A DNA stretch of 64,000 nucleotides from Streptomyces sp. BV286 (GTDB taxonomy: Bacteria > Actinomycetota > Actinomycetes > Streptomycetales > Streptomycetaceae): NCBI RefSeq assembly GCF_019090165.1, contig NZ_JAHRIB010000203.1:33762-97761 (forward strand), written 5' to 3'. Positions 17,437 through 25,880 of the stretch are shown one piece after another. Position numbers and translations under genes: made by a program. How positions within the stretch are numbered: position 1 is the stretch's first letter; every line of letters starts with the position of its first letter. The notes under the pieces are model-generated. The model ran no database searches. It worked only from the letters and a program-made list of their open reading frames with translations, and was not told the origin of the DNA.

Positions 17437-20400
17437 ATGCGCGTGATCTCTGTCGAGTCGACCGAGCTCTTCGTCGGAACCGCCGAACAGCCGCGCCAGG
17501 TGGTGGCCGTCGAACTGAGCCACTCCCCCGGCCGGACCGTCCGCCTCACGGTCGAGGGCCCCGGTGTCGCCGGAGAGTCCCGCGCCACCGCGGCCGACGA
17601 CGGCACCGTGCGCGCCGAGACACCCGTGCTCAGCAGCCTCGCCCCCGGCGAGCGCCGCACCATCACGGTGACCGCGACCGACGAGCGCGACGCCTCTCAA
17701 GTCGCCGTGCACACCGCCGAGTTCACCGCCGCCGAGACCGGCTGGACCATGTTCATGGTCAGCCACTTCCACTACGACCCCGTCTGGTGGAACACCCAGG
17801 CCGCGTACACCGAGACCTGGGACGTCGCCGACGACCCGGCCGTCACGGGCCTGCCGGCCCGTACCTTCGACTCCCGCGGCCGGTCCGGGATGAGTCTCGT
17901 GCGCGCCCACTGCGATCTCGCGCGGCGCGATCCGGCGTACACCTTCGTGCTGGCGGAGGTCGACTACCTCAAGCCGTACTGGGACTCCTTCCCGGAGGAA
18001 CGCGCCTTCCTGCGGGAGCTGCTGCGCACCGGCCGTGTCGAGATCATGGGCGGCACCTACAACGAGCCGAACACCAACCTCACCGGCGCCGAGGCCACCA
18101 TCCGCAACGCCGTCCACGGAGACGGTTTCCAGCGCGGCATCATGGGGGCCTCGCCCGAGACGGCCTGGCAGCTGGACGCCTTCGGGCACGATCCGCAGTT
18201 CCCGGGCCTGATGGCCGACGCGGGTCTGACCTCCAGCTCGTGGGCGCGCGGCCCCTACCACCAGTGGGGCCCCACCCTCTCCGTCTTCGGTGAGGAACCC
18301 CGTGATCCGAAGCGGATGCAGTTCCCCGCCGAGTTCTCGTGGATCGCGCCGTCGGGACGCGGGCTGCTGACCGCGTACATGGTCAACCACTACGGCGCGG
18401 GCTGGGCCATCGACAACGCGCCGACGCTCCCCGAGGCGCGGGCGGCGGCGTTCAAGCTGTTCCGCGGCCTCAAGCAGGTGGCGCTCACCCGCAACGTGCT
18501 CCTGCCGGTCGGCGGGGACTACGCCCCACCGTGCCGCTGGGTCATGGACATCCACCGCGACTGGAACGCCCGCTATGTCTGGCCGCGCTTCGTCAGCGGG
18601 GTGCCCCGGGACTTCTTCGCCGCGGTGCGGGCCGAACTGGACGCCGAGGGGCGCAGGCCTTCGCCGCAGACACGGGACATGAACCCGGTCTACACCGGCA
18701 AGGACGTCTCGTACATCGACACCAAGCAGGCCCAGCGGTACGGCGAGACGCTGCTCGCCGACGCCGAGGCCTGGGCGACGCTCGCCTCGCTCGTCACCGG
18801 GCACGTCTATCCGGACGCCGCCCTCGACAAGGCCTGGCGTCAGCTGATCTACGGCGCCCACCACGACGCCATCACGGGCTCGGAGTCCGACCAGGTCTAC
18901 ATCGACCTGCTGACCGGCTGGCGCGAACTGGCCGACCTCGCCGAGACCGTCCACGCCGACGCGACCGGAGCCCTGGCTGCACACGTGGCCCCCCTGCCCG
19001 GCGGCGGCCCGGACCTGGTCGTCTTCAACTCCGCGACCTGGCAGCGGCGGGACGTGCTGACCGTCGCCGACCCCGGGCTCGTCCCGCTCGACGACACGGG
19101 TCTGCCGCTGCCCGCCGTCCGGGAGAACGGCGAACTGCGCGTGGTCGTACCGGACGTCCCCGGCATGGGTCTCACGGCGCTCCCTCTCGCACGGGGCAGC
19201 GTCCCCGAGTGGGCACCGGGCGAGGGCGCCACCATCCGCAACGAGTTCTACGAGCTGACCGTCGACCCGGAGCGCGGCGGCGCGGTCAGCGCGCTGCGCG
19301 CGCTCGCGGAGGGCGGCCAGGACCTGCTGCGCACCGGCGAGATCGGCAACGAACTGGTGGTGCAGGAGGAGTACCCACGCCACCCGCGTTTCGGTGAGGG
19401 CCCCTGGCATCTCACCCCGACCGGCACCACCGCCGCCCGCAGCGGCGAGGTGCCCGCCGACGTCCGCGTCGAGCACTCCCCGGCAGGCTCCCGGATCACC
19501 GTCACCGCGGACCTCGGCCTGTTCCGCTACACCCAGCGGCTGTGCCTGTGGAAAGGGGTGGCGCGCCTGGACCTGTCGACCACGATCGACGGCTACGACG
19601 GCGCCGACCGGCTGATCCGGGTGCGCTGGCCCTCCGACGTGCGGGGCGGGCTGCCGGTGCACGAGGTGGCCGACGCCGTCATCGGGCGCGGATTCGGCTT
19701 CGTGGACGTCGACAGCGAACGGTTCCCCTGGACGCTGGACAACCCCGCGAACACCTGGTTCGGACTCGGCTCCACGGCCCGCGCCGAGATCCGGGACGAC
19801 ACGGGCAGACTCCTCGGCCACCGCTCCATCGGGGTCGCCGAACTCGTGTACGGCTCCTGGGACGAGGCCGGCGAACTCGGCACTCCGCTCGCGGCGGCCC
19901 TGGTCCGCGTCGGTGTCACCGCGACCTCGACCATCGCCGGCGGGCCGCGCTACGGCGACCTGGAGGTGGACTCCAACCTGCCGGACATCCGTATCGCCGT
20001 CGGCGGCCCGGACCGCAACGAGGTCGTCGCCGAGGCACTCGGCTGGGATCCGGCCGCCGGACGCGAACTGCGCCGACAGCTGGCCGAGAAGGGCGTGGCG
20101 GCCGTCTGGGTCGCCCCGCGCGCGAGCCTGCGCGAGGAGTGGGTGCCCGGCGCCGACCTGCGGGACCTCGAACGGCTGCCGCTGCTCGTCGTCGCCGGCC
20201 TCCGGCAGGAGGACGACGCCAAGGCGGTCGACGCGCTGGTCGCGGACCTGGACGACGCGGTGGTGCGGGCCACGGCGGCGGGCGGCGGCGAGGCCCTTCC
20301 GCCGGGCGACGCCTGGGACGGCCGCAGCTTCGCCGTCCTCAACCGGGGCACCCCCGGCTGCGTGGTCACCAGCGCGGGCGACCTCTACATGTCGCTGATG

Positions 20401-21714
20401 CGCTCCTGCACGGGCTGGCCCTCGGGCATCTGGGTCGACCCGCCCCGCCGCACGGCCCCCGACGGCTCCTCCTTCCAGCTCCAACGGTGGTCGCACACCT
20501 TCGAGTACGCCGTGGTGGGCGGCGTCGGCGACTGGCGGGACCTCGGCCTGCCACGCACCGGCCACGCGTACAACCGTCCGCTCACGGCGCGGCTGCGCGA
20601 CGGCGGCGGGTCCCCGGACGGCCCCCCGCTGCCCAGGCGGACGGCGCTGCTGGCGCTGGAACCGGCGGGCGAGGTGCTGCTCGACGCGCTGAAACCGGCC
20701 GGATCGCCGCTGGCCCGCGGCAGCGTGGCCCTGCCGGACCCGGGCCGGGGAGTCGTCGTCCGGATGCACGAGGTGTCCGGCCGCCCGGTCCGGGCCCGTG
20801 TGCACGGGCCGGGCGCCTGGAGCGCCGGGGCGCGCGCCGACGTCCTGGAGACACCCGGAGAGCCGCTGGCCCCGGACGAGGACGGTGTGCTGGACGTCGG
20901 CCTCACCGGGTTCGAGGTCGCGACGGTCCTGGCGACTGCGCGGTCGGCGCCCGGGCTGACCACGGCCGGGCCCCAAGTCGCCGCGCACGAACCGGCGCAG
21001 CCCGTCCACACGAGGTACTGGCTGCACAACTCCGGTCCCGCCCCGCGCGGCAACCTGCCCGTGGCGGTGTACGTCTCACCGCCCGCGCTCACCGCTTCCG
21101 GACCCGTGACCGCGACGGTCCGGGTCAGCTCCGAGCTGACGGACGCCCCGGTCTCGGGCACGGTCCACCTTCGGATACCGCCCGGCTGGTCCGCCGAGCC
21201 CGCCCAACTGCCGTACACGCTGGGCCCCGGCGGTTTCACCCTCGCCGAGGTCACCGTCACTCCCGCTCCGGGCGCCGCGCCCGGCCGCCACTGGCTCGCC
21301 GCACGCCTCGCGCACGGCGGCCAGACGTACGAGGACGTCGTGGCCCTCGACGTGCCGGGCACCACACCGGCGGACGAGCCCGACGGGCGCACGGGCCCGG
21401 CGCTGGTCTGCCGGCTCGGCGCCGAGCGCGTCGGTGTGCGGGCCGGCGAGCGCGTACGGGTCCCGGTGACGGTGCGCAACACCACGCGCGGCCCGGTCGG
21501 CGGCACCCTGTGGGCCGTGTCGTCGTGGGGAACCTGGCCGGGGGTGACCCCGGGCAGCCAGGGCTTCACCGTGCCCGCCGGAGAGAGCCGGGAGTGCGTG
21601 ATCGAGGTGGACGGCGACGCGGTGGCCCCGGGCGCGTACTGGCTGATGGTCAAGGCCGCCTGGCACGGCAGCGTGGCCTATACGGAGGCCGTCCCCCTGG
21701 AGGTGCTGCCGTGA
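17437..21714 (+). CDS. GH38 alpha-mannosidase with C-terminal NEW3-like domain
   Basis: Retaining, metal-dependent alpha-mannosidase of 1425 residues, longer than the usual 850-1050. No signal peptide is seen, so it is probably cytoplasmic. The GH38 barrel carries the expected metal ligands and nucleophile: His112/Asp114 in SHFHYDPVWW, nucleophile Asp247 in QLDAFGHDPQ, and His475/His476 in AHHDAITGSESD. The helical mid-domain and beta-sandwich (EFYELTVDPERGGAVSALR) follow. About 1200-1310 looks like a NEW3/Ig-type domain (RIPPGWSAEPAQ), with another beta-rich domain to the end. The ATG at 17437 has TAGGAG 4 nt upstream. It overlaps the next gene by GTGA. It would trim alpha-mannosides brought in by the ABC system at 22550-25853. 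Confidence 0.92.
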   Translation: MRVISVESTELFVGTAEQPRQVVAVELSHSPGRTVRLTVEGPGVAGESRATAADDGTVRAETPVLSSLAPGERRTITVTATDERDASQVAVHTAEFTAAETGWTMFMVSHFHYDPVWWNTQAAYTETWDVADDPAVTGLPARTFDSRGRSGMSLVRAHCDLARRDPAYTFVLAEVDYLKPYWDSFPEERAFLRELLRTGRVEIMGGTYNEPNTNLTGAEATIRNAVHGDGFQRGIMGASPETAWQLDAFGHDPQFPGLMADAGLTSSSWARGPYHQWGPTLSVFGEEPRDPKRMQFPAEFSWIAPSGRGLLTAYMVNHYGAGWAIDNAPTLPEARAAAFKLFRGLKQVALTRNVLLPVGGDYAPPCRWVMDIHRDWNARYVWPRFVSGVPRDFFAAVRAELDAEGRRPSPQTRDMNPVYTGKDVSYIDTKQAQRYGETLLADAEAWATLASLVTGHVYPDAALDKAWRQLIYGAHHDAITGSESDQVYIDLLTGWRELADLAETVHADATGALAAHVAPLPGGGPDLVVFNSATWQRRDVLTVADPGLVPLDDTGLPLPAVRENGELRVVVPDVPGMGLTALPLARGSVPEWAPGEGATIRNEFYELTVDPERGGAVSALRALAEGGQDLLRTGEIGNELVVQEEYPRHPRFGEGPWHLTPTGTTAARSGEVPADVRVEHSPAGSRITVTADLGLFRYTQRLCLWKGVARLDLSTTIDGYDGADRLIRVRWPSDVRGGLPVHEVADAVIGRGFGFVDVDSERFPWTLDNPANTWFGLGSTARAEIRDDTGRLLGHRSIGVAELVYGSWDEAGELGTPLAAALVRVGVTATSTIAGGPRYGDLEVDSNLPDIRIAVGGPDRNEVVAEALGWDPAAGRELRRQLAEKGVAAVWVAPRASLREEWVPGADLRDLERLPLLVVAGLRQEDDAKAVDALVADLDDAVVRATAAGGGEALPPGDAWDGRSFAVLNRGTPGCVVTSAGDLYMSLMRSCTGWPSGIWVDPPRRTAPDGSSFQLQRWSHTFEYAVVGGVGDWRDLGLPRTGHAYNRPLTARLRDGGGSPDGPPLPRRTALLALEPAGEVLLDALKPAGSPLARGSVALPDPGRGVVVRMHEVSGRPVRARVHGPGAWSAGARADVLETPGEPLAPDEDGVLDVGLTGFEVATVLATARSAPGLTTAGPQVAAHEPAQPVHTRYWLHNSGPAPRGNLPVAVYVSPPALTASGPVTATVRVSSELTDAPVSGTVHLRIPPGWSAEPAQLPYTLGPGGFTLAEVTVTPAPGAAPGRHWLAARLAHGGQTYEDVVALDVPGTTPADEPDGRTGPALVCRLGAERVGVRAGERVRVPVTVRNTTRGPVGGTLWAVSSWGTWPGVTPGSQGFTVPAGESRECVIEVDGDAVAPGAYWLMVKAAWHGSVAYTEAVPLEVLP

Positions 21715-22421
21715 ACGGTCACGGACACCCGCATCCGCATCCGCATCCGCATCCGCCCGATCCTCCCCCGGGCACTCGGCCGCCCGAGGGCGCGGCCGCG
21801 CTGGTGCACGGCAAGGCACTCGCCGCACGGCACGTCGACACGCTGCTGACAGCCGTGCCGCCCCGCGATCCGGGGACGCGGCCCGACGCGTCGGCGCGCG
21901 CCGAACGGCAGCGGCGGCGCTGGGCGACGCAGGTCGTCGTCGTGGACGAACTGGCGCGCCGGGCCTGCGCCGAACGCGGACTGCGGCCTCCCGAAGAGGC
22001 CCGGCCCTCCGAGATCCTCGCCGTCGCCGAGGCCGACGTCGCCGATCTCGGCAGCATCGTCGCGGCGGTGCTCGCACACTCCCCGGCCGCGCGGGCCCTG
22101 CTCGCCGCGCTGGAGGCCGAGCAGGACGTGCCCGCGGCGGCGGTGCGGGACTACTACGACCGCAGTCCCGACCGTTTCCTCACCCAGGACGCCCTGCGGC
22201 GCGGCGTCGATCCCTTCGGCGACCACTCGGGCGGGGCGCAGCCCTCGGACTTCCTGCCGTACGAGGCCGTACGCGCGGGCATCGCCCACGAGTTGCGCCG
22301 GTCGGCGGGCCGGCGCGCCTTCTTCAGCTGGCTCGACGAGGCACGGGCCGCGGTGGTGTACGCGGCCGGCCACGAGCACCCCGGCGACCCCTCCCAGCCG
22401 GACCACGAGCACCGGCACTGA
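21711..22421 (+). CDS. Uncharacterised protein with His-rich ends, coupled to the alpha-mannosidase
   Basis: 236 residues, no family I can name. The GTG overlaps the mannosidase TGA, so the two are translationally coupled. The N-terminus is a run of His-Pro repeats (HGHPHPHPHPHP), encoded by a CCGCAT hexamer repeat at 21729-21755. The C-terminus is again His/Asp/Glu-rich (DHEHRH). Between them is a helical, soluble domain (VVVDELARRACAERGL, DYYDRSPDRF, FFSWLDEARAAVVY). Its layout faintly recalls the helical chaperone part of SurA/PrsA-type proteins. There are no signal peptide or membrane helices. Because GH38 enzymes need a divalent metal, a metal-delivery or folding role for this partner is an attractive but untested idea. 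Confidence 0.8.
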   Translation: MNGHGHPHPHPHPHPPDPPPGTRPPEGAAALVHGKALAARHVDTLLTAVPPRDPGTRPDASARAERQRRRWATQVVVVDELARRACAERGLRPPEEARPSEILAVAEADVADLGSIVAAVLAHSPAARALLAALEAEQDVPAAAVRDYYDRSPDRFLTQDALRRGVDPFGDHSGGAQPSDFLPYEAVRAGIAHELRRSAGRRAFFSWLDEARAAVVYAAGHEHPGDPSQPDHEHRH

Positions 22422-22549
22422 CGGTCCACGGAACCTAAAAGCAACACGGCACCCATTGACCTCCGATGAATTCTGGTCCACCTTTTCATCAATCGGAGTC
22501 GAAGTTGGTGAATTGAACCAGCAGAAGACTGGGTCTCAGGAGGGCAGCA

Positions 22550-23920
22550 ATGCGCGCAAGAAGACTGACCGGATCCCTGGCCTGTGCCGTCGTACTGACG
22601 CTGACAGCCGCAGGCTGCGGCCTCTCCGGCGGCTCCGACGACGGGGACGCCACGGCGGGCGGCTGCAAGGTCGACCAGGGCAACGTCGGGTCCGGCAAGC
22701 TCGGCGGCGACGTCAAGGGAAAGATCACCTTCCAGACCACCAACCTGAAGAAGGACTTCGGCACCTACTTCAACGGCGTCATCAAGGCTTTCGAGAAGGC
22801 CCACCCCGGTACGAGCGTGAAGTGGATCGACGACCCCGGCGACTCCACCTTCACCCAGCGCCTGGTCGCCGACGCCCAGGGCTGCACCCTGCCCGACGTG
22901 GTCAACATCAACGTCAACACGGCCATCGCGCTGACGAAGAACGGCTACCTCCTCGACCTGGACAAGAAGGCACCGGACGCGGGCAAGCCGTTCACCGACG
23001 CGATGTGGAAGTCCAGCACCTACGCCGACGCGAAGGGCACGAAGGTGCACAGCGTGCTGCCCTGGTACTCCGGCGGCATCGTGCAGACCTTCAACACGGA
23101 GCTGCTGAAGAAGGCCGGCCTGGACCCGGCGAAACCCGCGACGACGATGTTCGGCCTGTTCGCCGACGCCGAGAAGATCGCCAAGGCCTCGGACGGCGAC
23201 TACTACGCCTTCCTCGCCAACCCCTCCCTGCGCATCCCCGCCGACTGGCAGCAGATGGGCGTCGAGGTGCTGTCCGCCGACGGCAAGTCCTTCACCTTCG
23301 CCGACGACCCCAGGACGGTCCAGTGGGTCAACTGGATGAAGAAGCTCTACCAGGCCGGTGCCATGCCCCGCGACTCGATCTCCTCCAACCAGGACCCGTC
23401 CTCGGTCTACGGCCAGGGCAAGCTCGTCTACGGCCAGACCAACCCCAACTACCTGCGCTTCATCGAGCAGAACAACCCGACCGTCTACAAGAAGACCGGC
23501 GTCGCCCGCTACCCGCTGGACGACCTCGGTCACACCGTAGGCGCCCCGCAGTACGTCGGCGTCGCGTCGACGAGCAAGAACGCCCCGACGGCTCTCGCCT
23601 TCGCACAGTTCCTCACCAACGCCCGGAACCAGCTGGCGTGGGCGAAGGACCCGAACGTGGTGATCTTCCCGTCCACCACGGAGTCGCTCAAGGACCCCTT
23701 CTTCCAGAAGGTCGAGGGTGACGACCCCTTCGCCGAGGCACGCAAGATAGTCGCCGGTGACCGCCAGACCTCCACGGCCGACGAGATCGCCCTCACCCCG
23801 GGCGAGTTGAACGCCATCGCCGCCCAGGTGCAGCTCGCGATGCAGGGCAAGAAGAGCGCCCAGGACGCCCTGGACGAGGCCCAGTCCAAGGCCGACGAGC
23901 TGATCGAGCAGGGCAGCTGA
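22550..23920 (+). CDS. ABC transporter sugar-binding lipoprotein
   Basis: Family 1 carbohydrate-binding receptor of 456 residues. The lipoprotein signal ends in LTAAGC (Cys about 24). The core has ITFQTTNLKKDFGTYFNGVIKAFEKAHPG, then SVLPWYSGGIVQTFNTELLKKAGLDP, typical for oligosaccharide receptors. The ATG at 22550 has GGAGG 7-8 nt upstream. It starts a tight transporter operon with permeases at 23923 and 24966. No ATPase is encoded here; a shared MsiK-type multiple-sugar ATPase elsewhere in the genome is the usual streptomycete solution. The 22422-22549 leader contains TGGT/ACCA half-repeats loosely like the island motif. Confidence 0.93.
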   Translation: MRARRLTGSLACAVVLTLTAAGCGLSGGSDDGDATAGGCKVDQGNVGSGKLGGDVKGKITFQTTNLKKDFGTYFNGVIKAFEKAHPGTSVKWIDDPGDSTFTQRLVADAQGCTLPDVVNINVNTAIALTKNGYLLDLDKKAPDAGKPFTDAMWKSSTYADAKGTKVHSVLPWYSGGIVQTFNTELLKKAGLDPAKPATTMFGLFADAEKIAKASDGDYYAFLANPSLRIPADWQQMGVEVLSADGKSFTFADDPRTVQWVNWMKKLYQAGAMPRDSISSNQDPSSVYGQGKLVYGQTNPNYLRFIEQNNPTVYKKTGVARYPLDDLGHTVGAPQYVGVASTSKNAPTALAFAQFLTNARNQLAWAKDPNVVIFPSTTESLKDPFFQKVEGDDPFAEARKIVAGDRQTSTADEIALTPGELNAIAAQVQLAMQGKKSAQDALDEAQSKADELIEQGS

Positions 23921-23922
23921 CG

Positions 23923-24969
23923 ATGGCTCAGCGAGTGTCCCGCACCACCCTCGACAAGGCGCCCGTCCCCGCTCCCCCGGGGACGGGCGGCCCCCGCCCC
24001 GGCGCTTGTCCGACACCCCCGCCGGGGCGACTGCGTCGCGCCCTCCGTGCCCTGGCTCCCGGCCCGGCCGCGGACGCGGGGGGCGCGGCGCTCTACCGCC
24101 GCTGGTGGCTGCCCTGGCTGTGGATGGCGCCGGCGGTCGTCGCCATCACGGTCTTCGGGGTGTGGCCGTTCCTCAACACACTCATCCTGTCCTTCACCGA
24201 CGCCAAGCCGCTCGGCGGCTCGTTCGACGTGGTGGGCCTGGACAACTACACGCGGATGCTCGGCGACGACGACTTCTGGCTCGCCACCCGCAACAGCCTG
24301 CTGTACGCGGTCGTCGTCGTCCCCCTGATGGTGCTGCTGCCCCTGCTGCTGGCGATCCTGGTCGAGAAGAACCTGCCGGGCATCGGCTTCTTCCGCTCCG
24401 CCTTCTACACGCCCGTCCTCGCCTCCAGTGTCGTCGTCGGGCTGAGCTGGCAGTGGCTGCTGAGCGACCAGGGACTGGTCAACACCTGGCTGGAGAAGGC
24501 CCATCTGATCCGGTCGGCCGTGCCCTTCCTCTCCGACCCGTGGCTGATCCTGCTGTCGGCGATGGGCCTCACCCTGTGGAAGGGCCTCGGCTGGTACATG
24601 ATCTTCTACCTCGCCGCGCTCGGGAACGTACCGAAGGAACTGCACGAGGCAGCCTCCGTGGACGGCGCGGGCGCGGTCCGCCGCTTCTGGAACGTCACGG
24701 TCCCCGGCGTCCGCCAGTCGATGATGCTCGTCGGCACGCTGACCGGTATCGGCTCGCTCCGCGTCTTCACCGAGATCTACATGCTCGGCGGCTCCACCGG
24801 CGGCCCGGGCGGCGCCGACCGCACGCTCCCCTTCTACATCCGGGACGTCGGCCTCGACCCGCTCACCGGCAACGCCGGGTACGGCGCGGCCGTCAGTGTC
24901 GCCCTCTTCGTACTCACCCTGGGCCTCACGCTCCTCGCGCAGCGACTGACGAAGGAAGACGAGGAATGA
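23923..24969 (+). CDS. Sugar ABC transporter permease (MalF/UgpA type)
   Basis: Membrane subunit of 348 residues. After a Pro-rich cytoplasmic tail of about 55 residues there are six hydrophobic helices and the EAA loop (HEAASVDGAGAVRRFWNVTVPG at about 244-265). It begins 2 nt after the binding-protein stop and overlaps the next permease by ATGA. Confidence 0.93.
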   Translation: MAQRVSRTTLDKAPVPAPPGTGGPRPGACPTPPPGRLRRALRALAPGPAADAGGAALYRRWWLPWLWMAPAVVAITVFGVWPFLNTLILSFTDAKPLGGSFDVVGLDNYTRMLGDDDFWLATRNSLLYAVVVVPLMVLLPLLLAILVEKNLPGIGFFRSAFYTPVLASSVVVGLSWQWLLSDQGLVNTWLEKAHLIRSAVPFLSDPWLILLSAMGLTLWKGLGWYMIFYLAALGNVPKELHEAASVDGAGAVRRFWNVTVPGVRQSMMLVGTLTGIGSLRVFTEIYMLGGSTGGPGGADRTLPFYIRDVGLDPLTGNAGYGAAVSVALFVLTLGLTLLAQRLTKEDEE

Positions 24970-25853
24970 CCGGCATGACGACCGCTGTGGACAAGCGCCG
25001 ACGCCTGATGCCCCGCTGGCGCGACTACGGCCGCCCGCGTGAACTGATCGTCCGCTACCTGCTGTTGCTGTTCGTCCTCGGGATCACCGTCGGGCCGCTG
25101 ATGTGGCAGGCGCTGTCGTCGCTCAAGGGCGCGGGCGAGGACGTCTTCGGCGCGGGCGCCTCACTGATCCCCCGCGATCCGTCCCTGCGGGCGTACCGCG
25201 AGATCTTCGCCCAGGTCCCGGTGTGGACGTACATCAGGAACAGCCTGTTCGTCGCCGTCATCTCCATCACCAGTCAGCTCGTTTTCTCCACCATGGCCGG
25301 GTACATGCTCTCCAAGCCCGCCTGGAAGGGCCGCAAGCTGGTGTGGGTGCTGCTGATGGCATCCATGATGTTCCCCTTCGAGTCGATCATGGTGTCGTTG
25401 TTCCTGAGCATCCGGGACATGGGTCTCGTCGACAACCTGCTCGGGGTCTGGCTGCCCGGCTTCGTCGCCGCCATCAACGTCCTCATCATGCGGGCCGCGT
25501 TCCTCGCCGTCCCCCGGGAGATCGAGGACGCCGCGATGCTCGACGGCGCCGGGGAGTGGAAGCGGTTCCGGTACCTGTATCTGCCGTCGGCCTACGGGGC
25601 GATCCTCGTCGTCACCATCAACACCTTCATCAGCGCGTGGGACGACTTCCTCTGGCCGCTGATCGTGCTGCGTTCGGAGGACCACTTCACGCTGACGCTG
25701 GGGCTCGCCCGGCTGCAGACGTCGTCCTTCGGCTACGACCAGCGCATGGTGATGGCGGGCTCGGTGATCTCGGTGATCCCGGTACTGCTGCTGTTCGTGA
25801 TCACCCAGCGGTGGTTCTACCGCGGTGTCTCCTCCGGAGCCGTGAAGCTCTGA
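24966..25853 (+). CDS. Sugar ABC transporter permease (MalG/UgpE type)
   Basis: Second membrane subunit of 295 residues. It has six helices with EAA loop EDAAMLDGAGEWKRFRYLYLPS and the C-terminal QRWFYRGVSSGAVK typical of MalG-type permeases. The ATG overlaps the previous TGA. It pairs with the 23923 permease to form the channel. Confidence 0.93.
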   Translation: MTGMTTAVDKRRRLMPRWRDYGRPRELIVRYLLLLFVLGITVGPLMWQALSSLKGAGEDVFGAGASLIPRDPSLRAYREIFAQVPVWTYIRNSLFVAVISITSQLVFSTMAGYMLSKPAWKGRKLVWVLLMASMMFPFESIMVSLFLSIRDMGLVDNLLGVWLPGFVAAINVLIMRAAFLAVPREIEDAAMLDGAGEWKRFRYLYLPSAYGAILVVTINTFISAWDDFLWPLIVLRSEDHFTLTLGLARLQTSSFGYDQRMVMAGSVISVIPVLLLFVITQRWFYRGVSSGAVKL

Positions 25854-25854
25854 C

Positions 25855-25871
25855 GCCCCGCTGTCCGGGGC
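25855..25871. terminator. Short hairpin between convergent genes
   Basis: GCCCCG (25855-25860) pairs with CGGGGC (25866-25871) around a 5-nt loop. It fills the 27-bp gap between the permease and the convergent GH3 gene. Confidence 0.45.
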
Positions 25872-25880
25872 CCCTTCAGG

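Noticed and set aside
17398..21027. 1209-codon minus-strand open frame opposite the alpha-mannosidase
   Set aside because: The plus strand encodes a complete GH38 enzyme with all catalytic residues. The antisense frame is Val/Gly/Arg/Asp-rich with no domain and is a GC-skew shadow.
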